A stretch of 64,000 bases of DNA from Cardiocondyla obscurior (lineage: Eukaryota; Arthropoda; Insecta; Hymenoptera; Formicidae). Location of the stretch: positions 9,747,501 through 9,811,500 of the forward strand of contig NC_091867.1 in the NCBI RefSeq assembly GCF_019399895.1, read 5' to 3'. Positions within the stretch are counted from its first letter, which is position 1; the number at the start of each line of letters is the position of its first letter. The notes below the pieces were generated by a model that was given only the letters and a program-made list of their open reading frames with translations, made no database searches and was not told where the DNA came from. Below, piece by piece: positions 49,818-61,075 of the stretch. The translations under genes were made by a program, and so were the position numbers.

Positions 49818-52800
49818 CTCTTCACGAGTCGTTGGACCCCGAGACCAAATTAACATTATAAGAGATAAACGCAATCAATTTCCTTTCTTCCTTTAGTCCG
49901 AGAACTGTTTCCATCATGTCCTACTCGTCTGCCCTCCCCCCTCCCCCCTGTCACCTCCCCTCCGAACGTGAGCCACTCTCCCGTCTCGTACGTCACTTCT
50001 CCTTTTTCTCGGATGAAACCTTTGCTGCACCCACACCATGTATAAGATCTTCCTTTCCTCTCTTCTTTCCGAGCCGTCGAACGGCGTAGATCGATCTCCA
50101 TGAGGAAGGGCGCAAGAGATCCCTCCTGCGCGCATTGGTGACCCCATCATCCTCTTTGCCGCGCGCTGCTGCAAGGAGGGCCACGATGTCAGGACGGGAG
50201 AGATCTTCGAAAACAGAGAGAAAGAGAGCATCGATTTCGCGCGACTTTCACATCGGCCGAAATTCTCGCACTGCGATGTTGTACAGTAACCGAACACTAA
50301 CAGTGTTGTTATCCTTGGAGTGGCTGCGCCATTCTGAGCGAACGAGTAACGTATAGAACTTCCCACGATGTGCGATTAGGCTTTCTATCAGCCTGGACAT
50401 TAGGACCGAGACTGAATTGAAATTTAACTAATTTAATCTCGGTTTTAATTCTTACTCTGATGAGGGCCTAACGAGCGTTTTCTCTCTTCTTGCATTTTCT
50501 ACGAGTGGATCACTTCTCGAACTTCGAACAGCTAAATCTCGCATTTACTGTAAATTCGTTATTCGTTCGCCTAACGTTGCGTCCACTCTTAGGCTGCGAC
50601 CGCGAACATTGTTCCAGTATCTTACTTAATACGTGACGAAAAGAGAGAGAGAGAAAGAGAGAGAGAGAAAACGAGAGAAAGTATGCATGCGTGTGATAGT
50701 ATTACATTAGCTTAAATATTAAACTTCTGAAGTTTTTACGATCGAGATTTACGGTCGTTTCTAGGATAAGCTCCGCGGGATTTTCTAAATAATGTTCTCG
50801 ATCGCAGTCGTCATTCGTACAACAAGTCTCCGTCGGGATTTTTGTTATGTAACCAAGTTCGTACGATCAAGAACTAGTCGCCCGAGTTAATGATTAATTC
50901 TTCCTCTGTAGCTGGAACCAATTATAACTTGAAAAAAGTCGAACGTCAGATAAAACGACTGATAAAAATGTTAAAAAAAAAAAAAAAAAGAAAGAAAGAA
51001 AAAAAGAAAAAGAAACATCTACAGATAATTGGAAGCCCGATTCGAAGATTCTCAACTATCCAGTCTGCTAGAAGTGACCACTAATTGTGACCCTCGCCAG
51101 CTGACATCATCACCGTCGCATAGATGGAGGTTGCTCACACAATGTGGTCCAGATCATTATCTCATCGTAGAGTTTAAAAACGAGGACGGCGATCATGTGC
51201 GACGTGAATCGGGGATTAAAGAGTATCGCGAGAAGAAGGAAAAAAAAAAAAAAAGGAGGCCAATTTGTTACATAGCCATGGATATGTAAAAGTGTCGGCA
51301 ACGGCTCGACGACGATTATAACCGTGTGGTTGCGAAAATTGCGTCGCCCGGAGATCTTTGATATTCCGTCACGATCGAGGACCAAATTTGTTTCTACTGC
51401 GATAAGTATGCGATTATTTCACGAGAAGTTCGAGCGAGTTTATGCGGAGGGAAAGGGTGCTCAATCTATCTGTAGCCGGTTACAAAGTACCAACGAGTTT
51501 TTACTCTCATTTGCAAGTTGTTCTGCGTTTTCGCGATTTCGTTCGGTTCGCGGTCGGTGGACGTTTCGCGCCGTCGTTAGATCGCACAATTAAATATATA
51601 ACGTCCTGATCCTTCACGAAACCGAACTCGGATTCGGTGATTGATGTTTCCTCACGAATTTCTGTACACTGCTAAATTAATAATTAGCGCACTGGGTAAT
51701 TATTATTTTTTTAATTACCGAAGTTGTGATAGTTGGTTACTTTGCGCGAAAGGGTAAATAGTGCAATTTCGATTTATTTATATGCAGTTCTTGCATAATA
51801 TTGTTAATAACGCATATCGAGTAACATTGGGACACAGAGTGAGCGCTTGTACGTTAAATCAAGTGTTTAACATTTCCAAAAAGTACACGTACGTTTAACC
51901 AACGAAATTAATTGTGCTAATAATCACCAGTGCTTTGTGACCGGTCATGAATAATTGGGACCTTCGATATTAATGGTTGCGAATAAACCATAAATCGAGC
52001 GCAATGCTTTCAACGATCCCTCGCGGTTAGAATTTTTCTTTTCTTCAAATTGGTGGTTTAAGGGTGAAAAACCATCGGAGGCAGGAGGGTTTAATGATTC
52101 CAATGAGAGCGGTATGTCGCGAGGAAAAACTGTGTTAGATTTTATATATGCGTTTTCGACTTGAAGCCGATGTAGTTTCGCTTTGAGAAGACACCGAAAA
52201 GATACGCCAGTCATATTTCCGCTGTCGTATCACCGATCATCGATTTACGTTTGTTAAGATTCGTTTCGAATGCATTGTCCCCTTCGTAAAATCAAAACGC
52301 ACACTGTAGAGTTGTTCGATAAATTACAGATTAATTTAACACACAAGCTGATTATCGTTTCTTCTTTTTGTTTGCCGAAGGAGATGATAGATAATTGGTA
52401 ATCTCGATCGCTCTCTCTCTAGCGTTGACTTCAGGATATCTTACGCAGGTATTTTGTATAAAGACTAGTGTATGCGAGTTCCATAAGCAGTTTGATTTTT
52501 TTTTTTCTTTTTTTTTTTCTCGCGTATCTTCTCCCTAGGCGCTTAACTCATTTAGTCTGTTCTTCCTGGATGCAGCCTTTTCGCCGCTTTTCCTCTTCCT
52601 TTTTTCTCTTTCCAAAGCGTAAACGTATAGTTGCTTCGTTTTAAGTACAGAAAGCGTGAAAAGCGCTGCAGCTAATAAGGACAGAGCTAAATGGCCGATC
52701 GAGATGTATCGCAAACGGAGGGGGATATTGGTAATTTTATTGTCGAGTTACTTTGGTTCAGTCGATTAAGATTGACGACGATGGATCACCGCACTCCCTA

Positions 52801-53623
52801 GATGGGAGCTGCGCCTTATGTTACATACGTCCTTCTATATGTATATTGCTAAGTTCTTAAGTGTATGTATTCGGGCCCGATCACCGCCTCGTACCCTCTG
52901 CATATTTTTTTTATTTTTTTTTCTTTTTTAAATTTTATTTAAGAACGCATTTCAATGACGACACGCGTGCGAGTGTAAAAAGGGAAATGGGAGAGACCGA
53001 TTAAGAATATTGAAATTTGTCTCCTGAGTAGAGGCGGGCTTCAACTCTTTCGCTCGCAGATGCGGCGGTGGATGCTGCCTGGACCGGAAGTCGAGGTGCC
53101 CCGCCGGTGAGAGAGTTGAAGGCGAAAAACGAGGCGGTGACCGTGGCTCTCCCCTCGTTTATTAGTTTACGCATTCGCGATCGAGAGGGACCGAATCCGA
53201 TATCGATCGCGACCGAAGGGCATGAATAAAAGAGAGAAAGCTAGGGTATTGTAAATCGAGTCGCGCACACGAGTTCTTTGCGGGTCAGCCGGAGATAAAG
53301 CCGGATGCTGGAGCTTGATCGCGCGCGGTCGGCGTATCGTCGAAAGGGGTGACTTCTTCGACTAAGCTCCGCGTACTCGGGGGCGACGTCCACCCCTTCC
53401 ATTCACCCTCGCATCCGGGTTTCCCCCCCCCCATTCTCCCCCTTGTAATTAATTTACACACGCGTAATCATTATAACACACGCGTGCCACACACGGGCTG
53501 TAAAACTCGCGCGGCAGACCTCACGCATTCTACGGATTCACGCATGATCTATCGACATAATTATAGAAATACCTACTACGAGTATAGTATTCAGTAGCGT
53601 AAATAATAAAAATAATTAAATAA

Positions 53624-53740
53624 ATGTCATCTGTATATCCTACCAAGCCTTGTGTTTTGCGTGCTCCCAATCTCGCGGCTGCGGCGGACGGACGATTAAC
53701 TTTGGTCCCATCGGCAGAGACGCTGTTTGCAGGAATAGAG
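53624..53740 (+). other. Exon-like open block of unknown identity
   Basis: An ATG opens 39 codons (MSSVYPTKPCVLRAPN...) that run to a consensus donor GAG|GTAAGT at 53741. The block is GC-rich between AT-rich flanks. I do not recognise the peptide. It could be a first coding exon, a spliced untranslated exon or chance. Confidence 0.25.
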
Positions 53741-54182
53741 GTAAGTGAAACTGCTAAGTTATACATAAAATCAAATTAAAAAGAAAAAAAAAAAAAGTTA
53801 AACACTGGAAAGTTCCGTAGAAAATTAATTTTCTTGCACAAGTGAATAACGATCTTAATATCACGAATATTTTTAATAATTAAAAAAAAATAAATCCTGA
53901 ATAAAAGTATCGTAACTACTGCGATATTTTATTCGCGTAAAATCGCGAGACGTGAACGGCAAAACCGCACTCACTGCAATTTATTGCGAGAATGTTACTT
54001 TCCGGCGCAAACAAAAAAAAAAGAAAAAAGAATTAATAAAGAAAAAAATTGAAGAACTCTTCGATTATAAATTCATTGTGTTCTGAAACATACTTTATGA
54101 AGCGTAAAACGCTTCAAACGATCGGTTGTCAGGCGTTTACGTTAATGCAACAATTGCAAAATTTATGCTTGTCGTAGGTGCC

Positions 54183-54190
54183 TGTCACCT
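54183..54190 (+). promoter_or_regulatory. Shared upstream motif TGTCACCT, receptor gene 1
   Basis: Lies 214 bp before the start codon, within GTGCCTGTCACCT. The other two receptors carry the motif at a similar distance. The regulatory role is inference. Confidence 0.35.
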
Positions 54191-54396
54191 GCGAAAAGAC
54201 CCGTTATCAATATGCAGTCATATCTTCGAGCGAAAGGGAAAGGGCGAGGGCGGGACGGTGTCTGAAATGCTAATCTTTCTATAACCGGCACTTATTGCTG
54301 GAGAAAGCCTTCGATAAAAGTTAGTATCTTCCCGGAAGAGCAATTCAAAATTGGAGTAACATGTAGTGTGCCAAGAAAACTGTTCCTTCGTCAAAT

Positions 54397-56853
54397 ATGG
54401 AAATTAATCAGAACCATTATTACGACGTTGTTAAAAGATTTCTTAGGCTAGTCGGTCAGTGGCCTTATCAGAAGCGAAAAGAGAGTCTATTTTTCTTGAT
54501 CTTCGCGTTGTTTTTCGATGCCAATGTTCTCTTTACGCAGGTATAGTCAACTATCAAGATGTCCCTCCTTTTTTCTTTCTTTCTTTTATTTTTTTTTTCA
54601 AAAAAAGAAAAAGTAAGGAAGTTGCTTTTTAATTAAATTTACATAGAAACTTCATTTTCTAGGCGGCAAGATTTTTCGTATGCGATAATCTGCAGTGCAT
54701 CTTTGAGACTTTATCTCCGCACGTGCTGGCGGCAATTATCCCGGTGAAAATTTTCACGTATCAGTTTAATCGCAGAAAAGTACGTTTTATTATTCATTGG
54801 TGTTTAATAACGGTTTGACATTTTAATTTCGTGGCTTCAAACGGTCCCTTTACAATGTCTCTCAAACATGATGTTTCTAGATCAAGTATCTGACAGATCA
54901 CCTATATGTAGACTGGAATTTTCTGGAGAGTGAGGAAGAGCGCGATATTATGAGAAAGTACGCCGAAAATTGCAGATGGCACGTGTTAATATACAGCTGT
55001 AAGTAATTTTCTTGTCTTAACTGAGAATGATGACAGCTAGAAAAAAAATTAAAAAGAGATTTTTAATTATAGAAGAGATATCAAAAAAAAAAAAAAAAAA
55101 AAAATGTAGAGAACCAAGGGACTTCTAGTTTCTAACGAATTTTGTTACAGCTTACGTTTATATATCCACCGTTTCGTTCACGACAACCTCCCTCGTACCA
55201 CGCATTCTAGACATCATTTTCCCTTTGAACGATTCTCGTCCCATAATGCTGGCGTATCCGGCATATTATTTCGTCGACGAAAACGAATACTTTTATTACA
55301 TTATTTTTCACATGATAATTTGTGCCATCATGTGCTTAACAGCATTGATCGCGCACGACATCATGTTTTTTACTTACGTCGAGCACATCTGCGGCCTTTT
55401 CGCCGTTGTTAGGTGAGAATTTATAATTAATAATTACGGATAACAGTTACATCCTCGTGTACTTTCATTTTTACGACGCAGAAATTAATTTTGCAAAGCT
55501 CGTAATATTACGTAAACGTTTGCAGATATAAATTCGAGCATGCGGTAAATGAACGCGCTAAAAGCAGGACGGAGAAAAATACAATCGATCCAGATTACTT
55601 GTATTACAAGAATATTGCAGTTTCAATTCGCGCTCATCAAAAGACGCTGCGGTACGTAATAACAGCACTCGTTTTTATTAATTTGATTAATAAGAACTGA
55701 CTTCTAATAAGAATGATCTTCGATAAGTTAAAAGTACTTTTTATTTTTATTTAAATTATTAATGCAATAGTCGTTATGATATTTTTATCGCAGGCTCGCT
55801 AAAATTCTTGAAGATACCTTTTCGTTATCCTTCGCGGTGCAGCTTCTGTTAATTACGCTCTGCTTGAGCATCACTTTGGTACAAGTGAGTTCTTTATAAA
55901 TAGAAGTCGATGTGAACATTTTATAAAACGCAAGAACTGAAACGGGACTTTAATTATCTTCGCGTTTAAGCTCTCGTCGCAGTTACATAAGTCAGCGGAA
56001 GCGATAAGGTACTTTGTCTTCTTTATGGCACAGTTGTTCCACTTGTTCTGCTTCAGCTTCCAGGGACAAAAGCTGATAAATCACAGCCTCGAAACTCGCG
56101 ATAACATGTAAGAAGTATTAAATTAAAAAGTTAAATATTAAATTGAGAATAAATTAATTAATTAAAAACTACCCGAGTGGAAATTTTATCTAGCTAATCT
56201 GATTTTGCAGCTGGTGGTTAGATCGCGCAGATTAAATATATTTCTTAACTAGTGACCGTCTTCGAAAAATAAAGTTGTCATTTAAAAAAAAAAGAAACAA
56301 AATCTGTCTAGTATCGGTCATTTAGTCACTGTTCAATGCGGACTTGCTAGATTGTTAGACAGTTTTACTAGACAGTCACGAGATGAACCACTAATTGGCT
56401 AGCTAATTATTAGGTAACGGTGGAAATCAATTTCCACTCGGGTACGTCGACGTTTCTCCGAATCGGTACTTACTTTTATTAAAAAAAAAAAAAAAAGAAA
56501 AGAAAATTGATTTATTTTTTGCGGTCAGAGTGCATCGTTATTTGTTACGCCTTCTATGCATGTGTGACGGGAATTTTTCAGATATCACAGTTTATGGTAT
56601 AACATACCTGTCAAGAAACAAAGGCTGCTCATGTTCGTGATGAGAAAGAGCATCGAGGCTAACACCATCACCGCTGGCAAAATATATGTGTTCTCCTTAG
56701 AACATTTTACAACGGTATGATAAAAGAAAATTATTATTCTGTCTTAAAGTGTCTAAAAAAAAATTCGAGAAAGGCACGTAACACCTTCTGTCTTTTCTTT
56801 AGATTGTACAAAGCTCGATGTCGTACTTTACGTTATTATCGTCCTTTACATGA
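54397..56853 (+). CDS. Odorant receptor, 7tm_6 family (array copy 1)
   Basis: Nine coding exons: 54397-54540, 54663-54779, 54881-54998, 55151-55412, 55526-55651, 55794-55884, 55983-56107, 56582-56714 and 56803-56853. Intron phases are 0,0,1,2,2,0,2,0, giving 388 aa with no break. Insect odorant receptors are seven-transmembrane ligand-gated subunits that work with Orco in olfactory neuron dendrites. Evidence includes the hydrophobic segments (for example YYIIFHMIICAIMCLTALI), the VEHICGLF motif before intron 4, the HLFCFSFQGQKL stretch, LTAGKIY-type helix 7 (here ITAGKIYVFSLEHFTT) and the family-typical last exon IVQSSMSYFTLLSSF. The start is the ATG before the conserved YYDVVKRFLRLVGQWPYQK segment. 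Intron 7 is enlarged by a MITE. AATAAA follows the stop codon by 88 nt. The subfamily is not fixed, although nine exons recall the ant 9-exon clade. Confidence 0.95.
56170..56444. mobile_element. MITE with 16-bp perfect terminal inverted repeats (Tc1/mariner-like), in OR intron 7
   Basis: TACCCGAGTGGAAATT at 56170-56185 is the exact reverse complement of 56429-56444. Taking the outer TA as the duplicated target leaves a 271-bp element with CCCGAGTGG ends. It contains no open frame of note. Subterminal CTAGCTAAT occurs in both halves. The equivalent introns in the two sister receptors are 149 and about 120 bp against 474 bp here, consistent with insertion after duplication. The TA duplication points to the Tc1/mariner superfamily, by inference. 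Confidence 0.8.
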
Positions 56854-56940
56854 TCGATTTTCCAAGCCGGCAGAAAGTAAAATATCCACGAGAGAAAAGA
56901 AATAGCAGAAGCGTAATACTAAAAATTATATGTTACATAG

Positions 56941-56946
56941 AATAAA
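56941..56946 (+). terminator. Polyadenylation signal of OR copy 1
   Basis: AATAAA, 88 nt after the stop codon. Confidence 0.6.
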
Positions 56947-57297
56947 ATATATATTTATTATTAAATAAATGTAAAAAAAATTTTATATATATATACGTAC
57001 AGCTTTTTGAAGACGGTCTATTAAACTTGTTATTTTACTTGCAGATATATATCAGTTTTGAAAATCTGCTGCAAGCATTGTGCACTTTTCAAAATCACAA
57101 GTAATAGATCAAGATCTATCTAGAACTGCTCGACGCGAATTTTAAATGACTATATGTCTCGCTATTGCCTTTTCCAGCGTGCGCTCGTAATTTAAGCGAC
57201 AATGTATCTCTCCAAGAGTGAGCTGTCAAATGTATTTCCATTCCTATTATTAGGTCCTTACGTTATTCTTACGACACGTATAGTTATCTGAAGTGCC

Positions 57298-57305
57298 TGT
57301 CGCCT
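57298..57305 (+). promoter_or_regulatory. Shared upstream motif TGTCGCCT, receptor gene 2
   Basis: Lies 187 bp before the start codon, within GTGCCTGTCGCCT, nearly identical to the copy upstream of receptor 1. Confidence 0.35.
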
Positions 57306-57484
57306 ACAGAAACATGCAATCTTGCCATCAAGCGGCCAATACAACGGGAGGAAGTCAAGAGCTTCACGGAACGTATTTGAAATATTGATTTATTTATAAC
57401 ATATGCGCGAGAAAAAAAAAAGACTTCCGGAGGAGAACTTCGAAGTTCCAACGCGACATCGCGATAACAACTTCTTCGTCAAGT

Positions 57485-59763
57485 ATGGTACACGGTAAGG
57501 ACTACTACTACTACGACGTATGTAAGTGGTATCTGACGATAGTCGGTCAGTGGCCTTATCAGAAGTTGAAAGAAAGGCAGATTTTTTTAACATTAATGAC
57601 ATTACTCGCGATTACCTCACTCATTCCACAGGTAACGTTAATTATCGCTTAATCTTTTTTTCTCTTTCTTATTTTTTTATTATTATTTAAGAAAAGAAAC
57701 AAAGAATTAAATTTAAAATTCTACTTTATGTTTAAAGTGTTATTAATTTTAAAAGTAATTTTTTTTTATTCCTTACGGAAATGCATTTTTAGGGGGCAAG
57801 ATTTGGCATATGCGAAAGCGCGCAATGTATCTACGAAACTCTGCCTCCGTACATGTTGGGACTGATACTTCTAGTGAAAATTTATACCTATCAGTTCAAC
57901 AGCCGGAAAGTACGTTTTATTATAATTCTCAGCCAGAGATCTACCCCTTGTTAGCACGATCTTGGAATCTGTCCGCACGACGTTACTCCCGAGAGTTGTC
58001 GCATCCGAAATATCGACCGTGTCGCTAATTTTCTAGATTAAAGATCTCACTGATCGCTTGTTCGTAGACTGGGATATGCTCGAGACCAAGGAGGAGCACG
58101 ACATTATGAGAAAATATGCTGAGAAAGGCAGATGGCACGCGCTGATGTACGGCTGTGAGTGCTTCATTGTCTTAGCCGCGAATTAGGAAAATTAATTTTC
58201 TCTATCATTAATTTATATTCATTAAAACGAGCCGTGCACACGCTTCGCGTGCGCTATTTTTTTTTCGATAGGTCCCAATTCGTGCGCGTAATTATAATTA
58301 ATTCTTAATTAAGAAATAATACAGCGCTCGTCTTTTTTTGTTACAGTGATTATTTACATGTCTACCATCATATTTGCAATAACTTCCCTCGTGCCACGTA
58401 TCTTAGACGTAATATTTCCGTTGAATACTTCCCGTCCTCTAATACTCCCATATCCGGCGTACTATTTCGTTGACGAAAACGAATATTTCTACTATATATT
58501 TTTCCACATGCTAATTGCCTGCAGCATATGTATGACCGGGATGATCGCGCACGACACTATGTTTTTCGTTTACGTCGAGCACATATGCGGACTTTTCGCC
58601 ATCGTTGGGTAATACTTCGTATCAATAACGAGATCGCGAATTAAAATTAAAAAAAAAAAAAGATTAATAAATAAATTAATTAATAAAATTAAAGCTCTGT
58701 AATAACGTATTTTGTAATTACTTGCAGATTTAGATTTGAGCATGTGTCACACAAATGTAAGATCATAAAAAAGAATGCGATTAATTATTCGAGTGCCGTT
58801 CACAAGAATATCGTGATTTCGGTTTCCGCTCATCATAAGGCTTTGCAGTGAGTACGACGATCGTATTATAAGTTCCTTTCGTTAATTTCGAATTAAATTT
58901 AATAAAGTATCTCTGATAAATCGCGTTAAGCTGCGATACGCTACGATTTTATTTTTATTTAGATCTTTAGCGGTGATTGTTATCTCTTTATCGTAGATTC
59001 GCTCAGTTTCTGGAGAACACCTTCACGATATCGTTCGCTATACAACTTTTGTTCGTTACGATCGGCTTGAGTATCACCTTAGTACAAGTGAGTGATTTAT
59101 AAACGGGCAAGTAGCAACAGGTCTTTACGTATAACGAAATAAAGGAGTTAAAAATAACATTTATGTCGATTTTAAGCTCTCGATACAGCTGCACGACTTG
59201 GCCGAAGCGTCGAGATACGTTCTCTTCATCATCGGCCAGCTGTTTCATCTGTTCTGCTTTAGCTTCCAGGGTCAAAGGGTGATCGATCATAGTATAGAAA
59301 CTCGTGACAAGATGTAAGAAACTGTATCAAGCTAGGGGATAAATTATATCTACATTAACCGATATAAATTCTGGCATTGATTAAAGATACAAAGAATTAA
59401 TAATGTTTAACTCTTTTTTTTTGCAATCGTTATTTATCTATTTTTTCTTTTTTTTAAAATAGATATCATGGCTTGTGGTACACTGTACCGGCAAAAGAAC
59501 AAAGACTGCTCATGTTCGTGATAAGGAGAAGCATCGAGGCTAGTTTTTTGACCGCCGGCAAGATATATATATTTTCTCTAGAAAACTTTACGACGGTAAA
59601 GCGTGATTAACACGACGATCGTTATAAAAATATTAATTTAAGAAATAACAAAAAAAAAAAAAAAATATGTCTACGAAATTTACTCTCTTTATTATTATTT
59701 ATTCAGGTTGTGCAAAGTTCGGTGTCGTATTTCACCCTGTTATCGTCGTTCGACGTGTCATAA
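57485..59763 (+). CDS. Odorant receptor, 7tm_6 family (array copy 2)
   Basis: Nine coding exons: 57485-57631, 57793-57909, 58037-58154, 58347-58608, 58728-58847, 58997-59087, 59189-59313, 59463-59595 and 59707-59763. Phases match copy 1, giving 389 aa, intact. It is the closest relative of copy 1 in the window: VGQWPYQK in exon 1, RFGICESAQCIYETLPPYM in exon 2, AYPAYYFVDENEYFYY-type exon 4 (here LPYPAYYFVDENEYFYY), VEHICGLFAIVG, HLFCFSFQGQRV, LTAGKIYIFSLENFTT and terminal VVQSSVSYFTLLSSF. Exon 9 is slightly longer (DVS before stop). Function is as for copy 1; the ligand is unknown. AATAAA lies at 59899. The orphan last exon at 60158 lies 0.4 kb downstream in the same orientation and has a compatible phase. 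Confidence 0.95.
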
Positions 59764-59898
59764 TCGTTATCTACGAACATGCACTAATTACGCCCAGCGT
59801 GTAGTAAAACATTCCTGAAAATGTCATAAGAGTATAATACTGCAAATAATACGTCGAGCAGAATTATATATATATTTGCTACGTAATTAAGGGAAGTT

Positions 59899-59904
59899 AA
59901 TAAA
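59899..59904 (+). terminator. Polyadenylation signal of OR copy 2
   Basis: AATAAA, about 136 nt after the stop codon and upstream of the orphan exon. Confidence 0.55.
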
Positions 59905-60157
59905 ATTTTATTTTATTATCGATGTTGTTGAACAGTGTTAATTGAGTTAAAAAAAAAGAAAAAAAAAAACAGAAATCCCTGTTTAATCTTTCTCTCAGAT
60001 TTCAAGCACACGTATCTAGTTTTAAATCACGTTATCTGGTCCTGGACAAACTTCTTTGATCGTTTAATATAATTAGCAGTCTACGCGGTACTTCGTTCGT
60101 TTGAAATTACATCCGATCGGAGTGGAGCTTTAACGAGACGATGCTTTTTTTCCGAAG

Positions 60158-60205
60158 GTTCTGCAAACCTCGCTGTCGTACTTCACGGTACTCGCAGCTG
60201 TTTAA
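60158..60205 (+). pseudogene. Orphan odorant-receptor terminal exon (remnant of a lost copy)
   Basis: After a T-rich acceptor (TTTTTTTTCCGAAG), 48 nt encode VLQTSLSYFTVLAAV and a stop. This is the typical last exon of the family and matches the last exon of copy 3 at 12 of 15 residues, with the same length. I find no matching exons 1-8 between 59764 and 60157. The bases at about 60122-60140 (AGCTTTAACGAGACG) weakly recall a degraded end of exon 8. Most likely it is a truncated pseudogene. Alternatively it could act as an alternative last exon for copy 2, since the phase fits. Confidence 0.8.
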
Positions 60206-61075
60206 TATCATTATCTTATTGTTCATCCGATGACACACTCAATAGCAGAGAGAGAGAAAGAGAGACACTTTGTGTCTTTAGTATTATAATAATTATTAAT
60301 TTTTATTAATAGATCTATTATCTATTTATCTTTAATTTTTACTTTAATTTTTACTTTAAATTCTTTTACGATACGTAGTTCAGCACAGTCTTAATTTAAA
60401 AAAGAAAAAAAAAAAGAGGAAAAGAATCATAAAATATGTAGCGTCGCGACTAAAATATTTTCATCACGAAGACGACTTATGAATATTATATATCGAGAAT
60501 GCCAGCCTTGTAGCATTATTAAACAGCTATTTTTCGACGTCATTTAGATACAAACGAGAGAAACGCTTTGTATTTCGCAACTAAATGTACGATGCACCTT
60601 GACAGAAGAGCTCCTTTTTCCTCGATCCGTTCCCATCGATGCTAAGGGAACTGAAGTAATTTTATTAATTATTACCCACCATGACGAGCAATTAAAAATC
60701 TTTCGCTTTCCCGATATGCCTTCCGAGCATCTCCTACGACTCGCTTGCGGGTTTGCGGAAGATGTGCTTATTTCGCCGCGCTATTTCATTCTAAGCGGTG
60801 CACCGTTTACCGGAAGAAAGAGAGCCGCTCGTCACTACGTTATAATCTTAACGTCACAGAATCAAATGTCACCTGTTCGCGTAAATTCCACGTGCCCGGC
60901 TATTGATTGACGTAGCACGCGGCGAAATATTTCACGCGAATGAAATATGCATGGCTTGCTCCGTCCCAAGGGGATGATACTTTAATTTGCATTTCGCGGC
61001 GGAGGGTGAACGATCCACCGCGCGAAAGTTCGGAATTAGTCGTCACCGCGCCGCGTTGTCGTCTTCTTTGAACAC
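60206..61075 (+). other. Intergenic spacer between the orphan exon and OR copy 3
   Basis: AT-rich to about 60590, then more GC-rich sequence. An open frame over 60599-60910 has no family similarity. It contains the shared upstream motif of copy 3. Confidence 0.5.
60867..60874 (+). promoter_or_regulatory. Shared upstream motif TGTCACCT, receptor gene 3
   Basis: Lies 209 bp before the start codon. The octamer is the same as for copy 1, though its flanks are more diverged. Confidence 0.3.

Larger units (their letters stand above)
49818..54396. other. Probable Ssdp 3' UTR and intergenic DNA before the receptor array
   Basis: No protein family was recognised. The left part may be a long Ssdp 3' UTR. 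AATAAA candidates appear late (near 53225 and 53604), and I could not fix its end. (GA)n occurs at 50643-50668 and A-rich tracts at 50971-51012 and 51238-51255. An exon-like GC-rich block at 53624-53740 is described separately. Confidence 0.45.

Noticed and set aside
60599..60910. A 103-codon frame between the orphan exon and receptor copy 3.
   Set aside because: No similarity to receptors or other families, and not bounded by splice sites of the array pattern.
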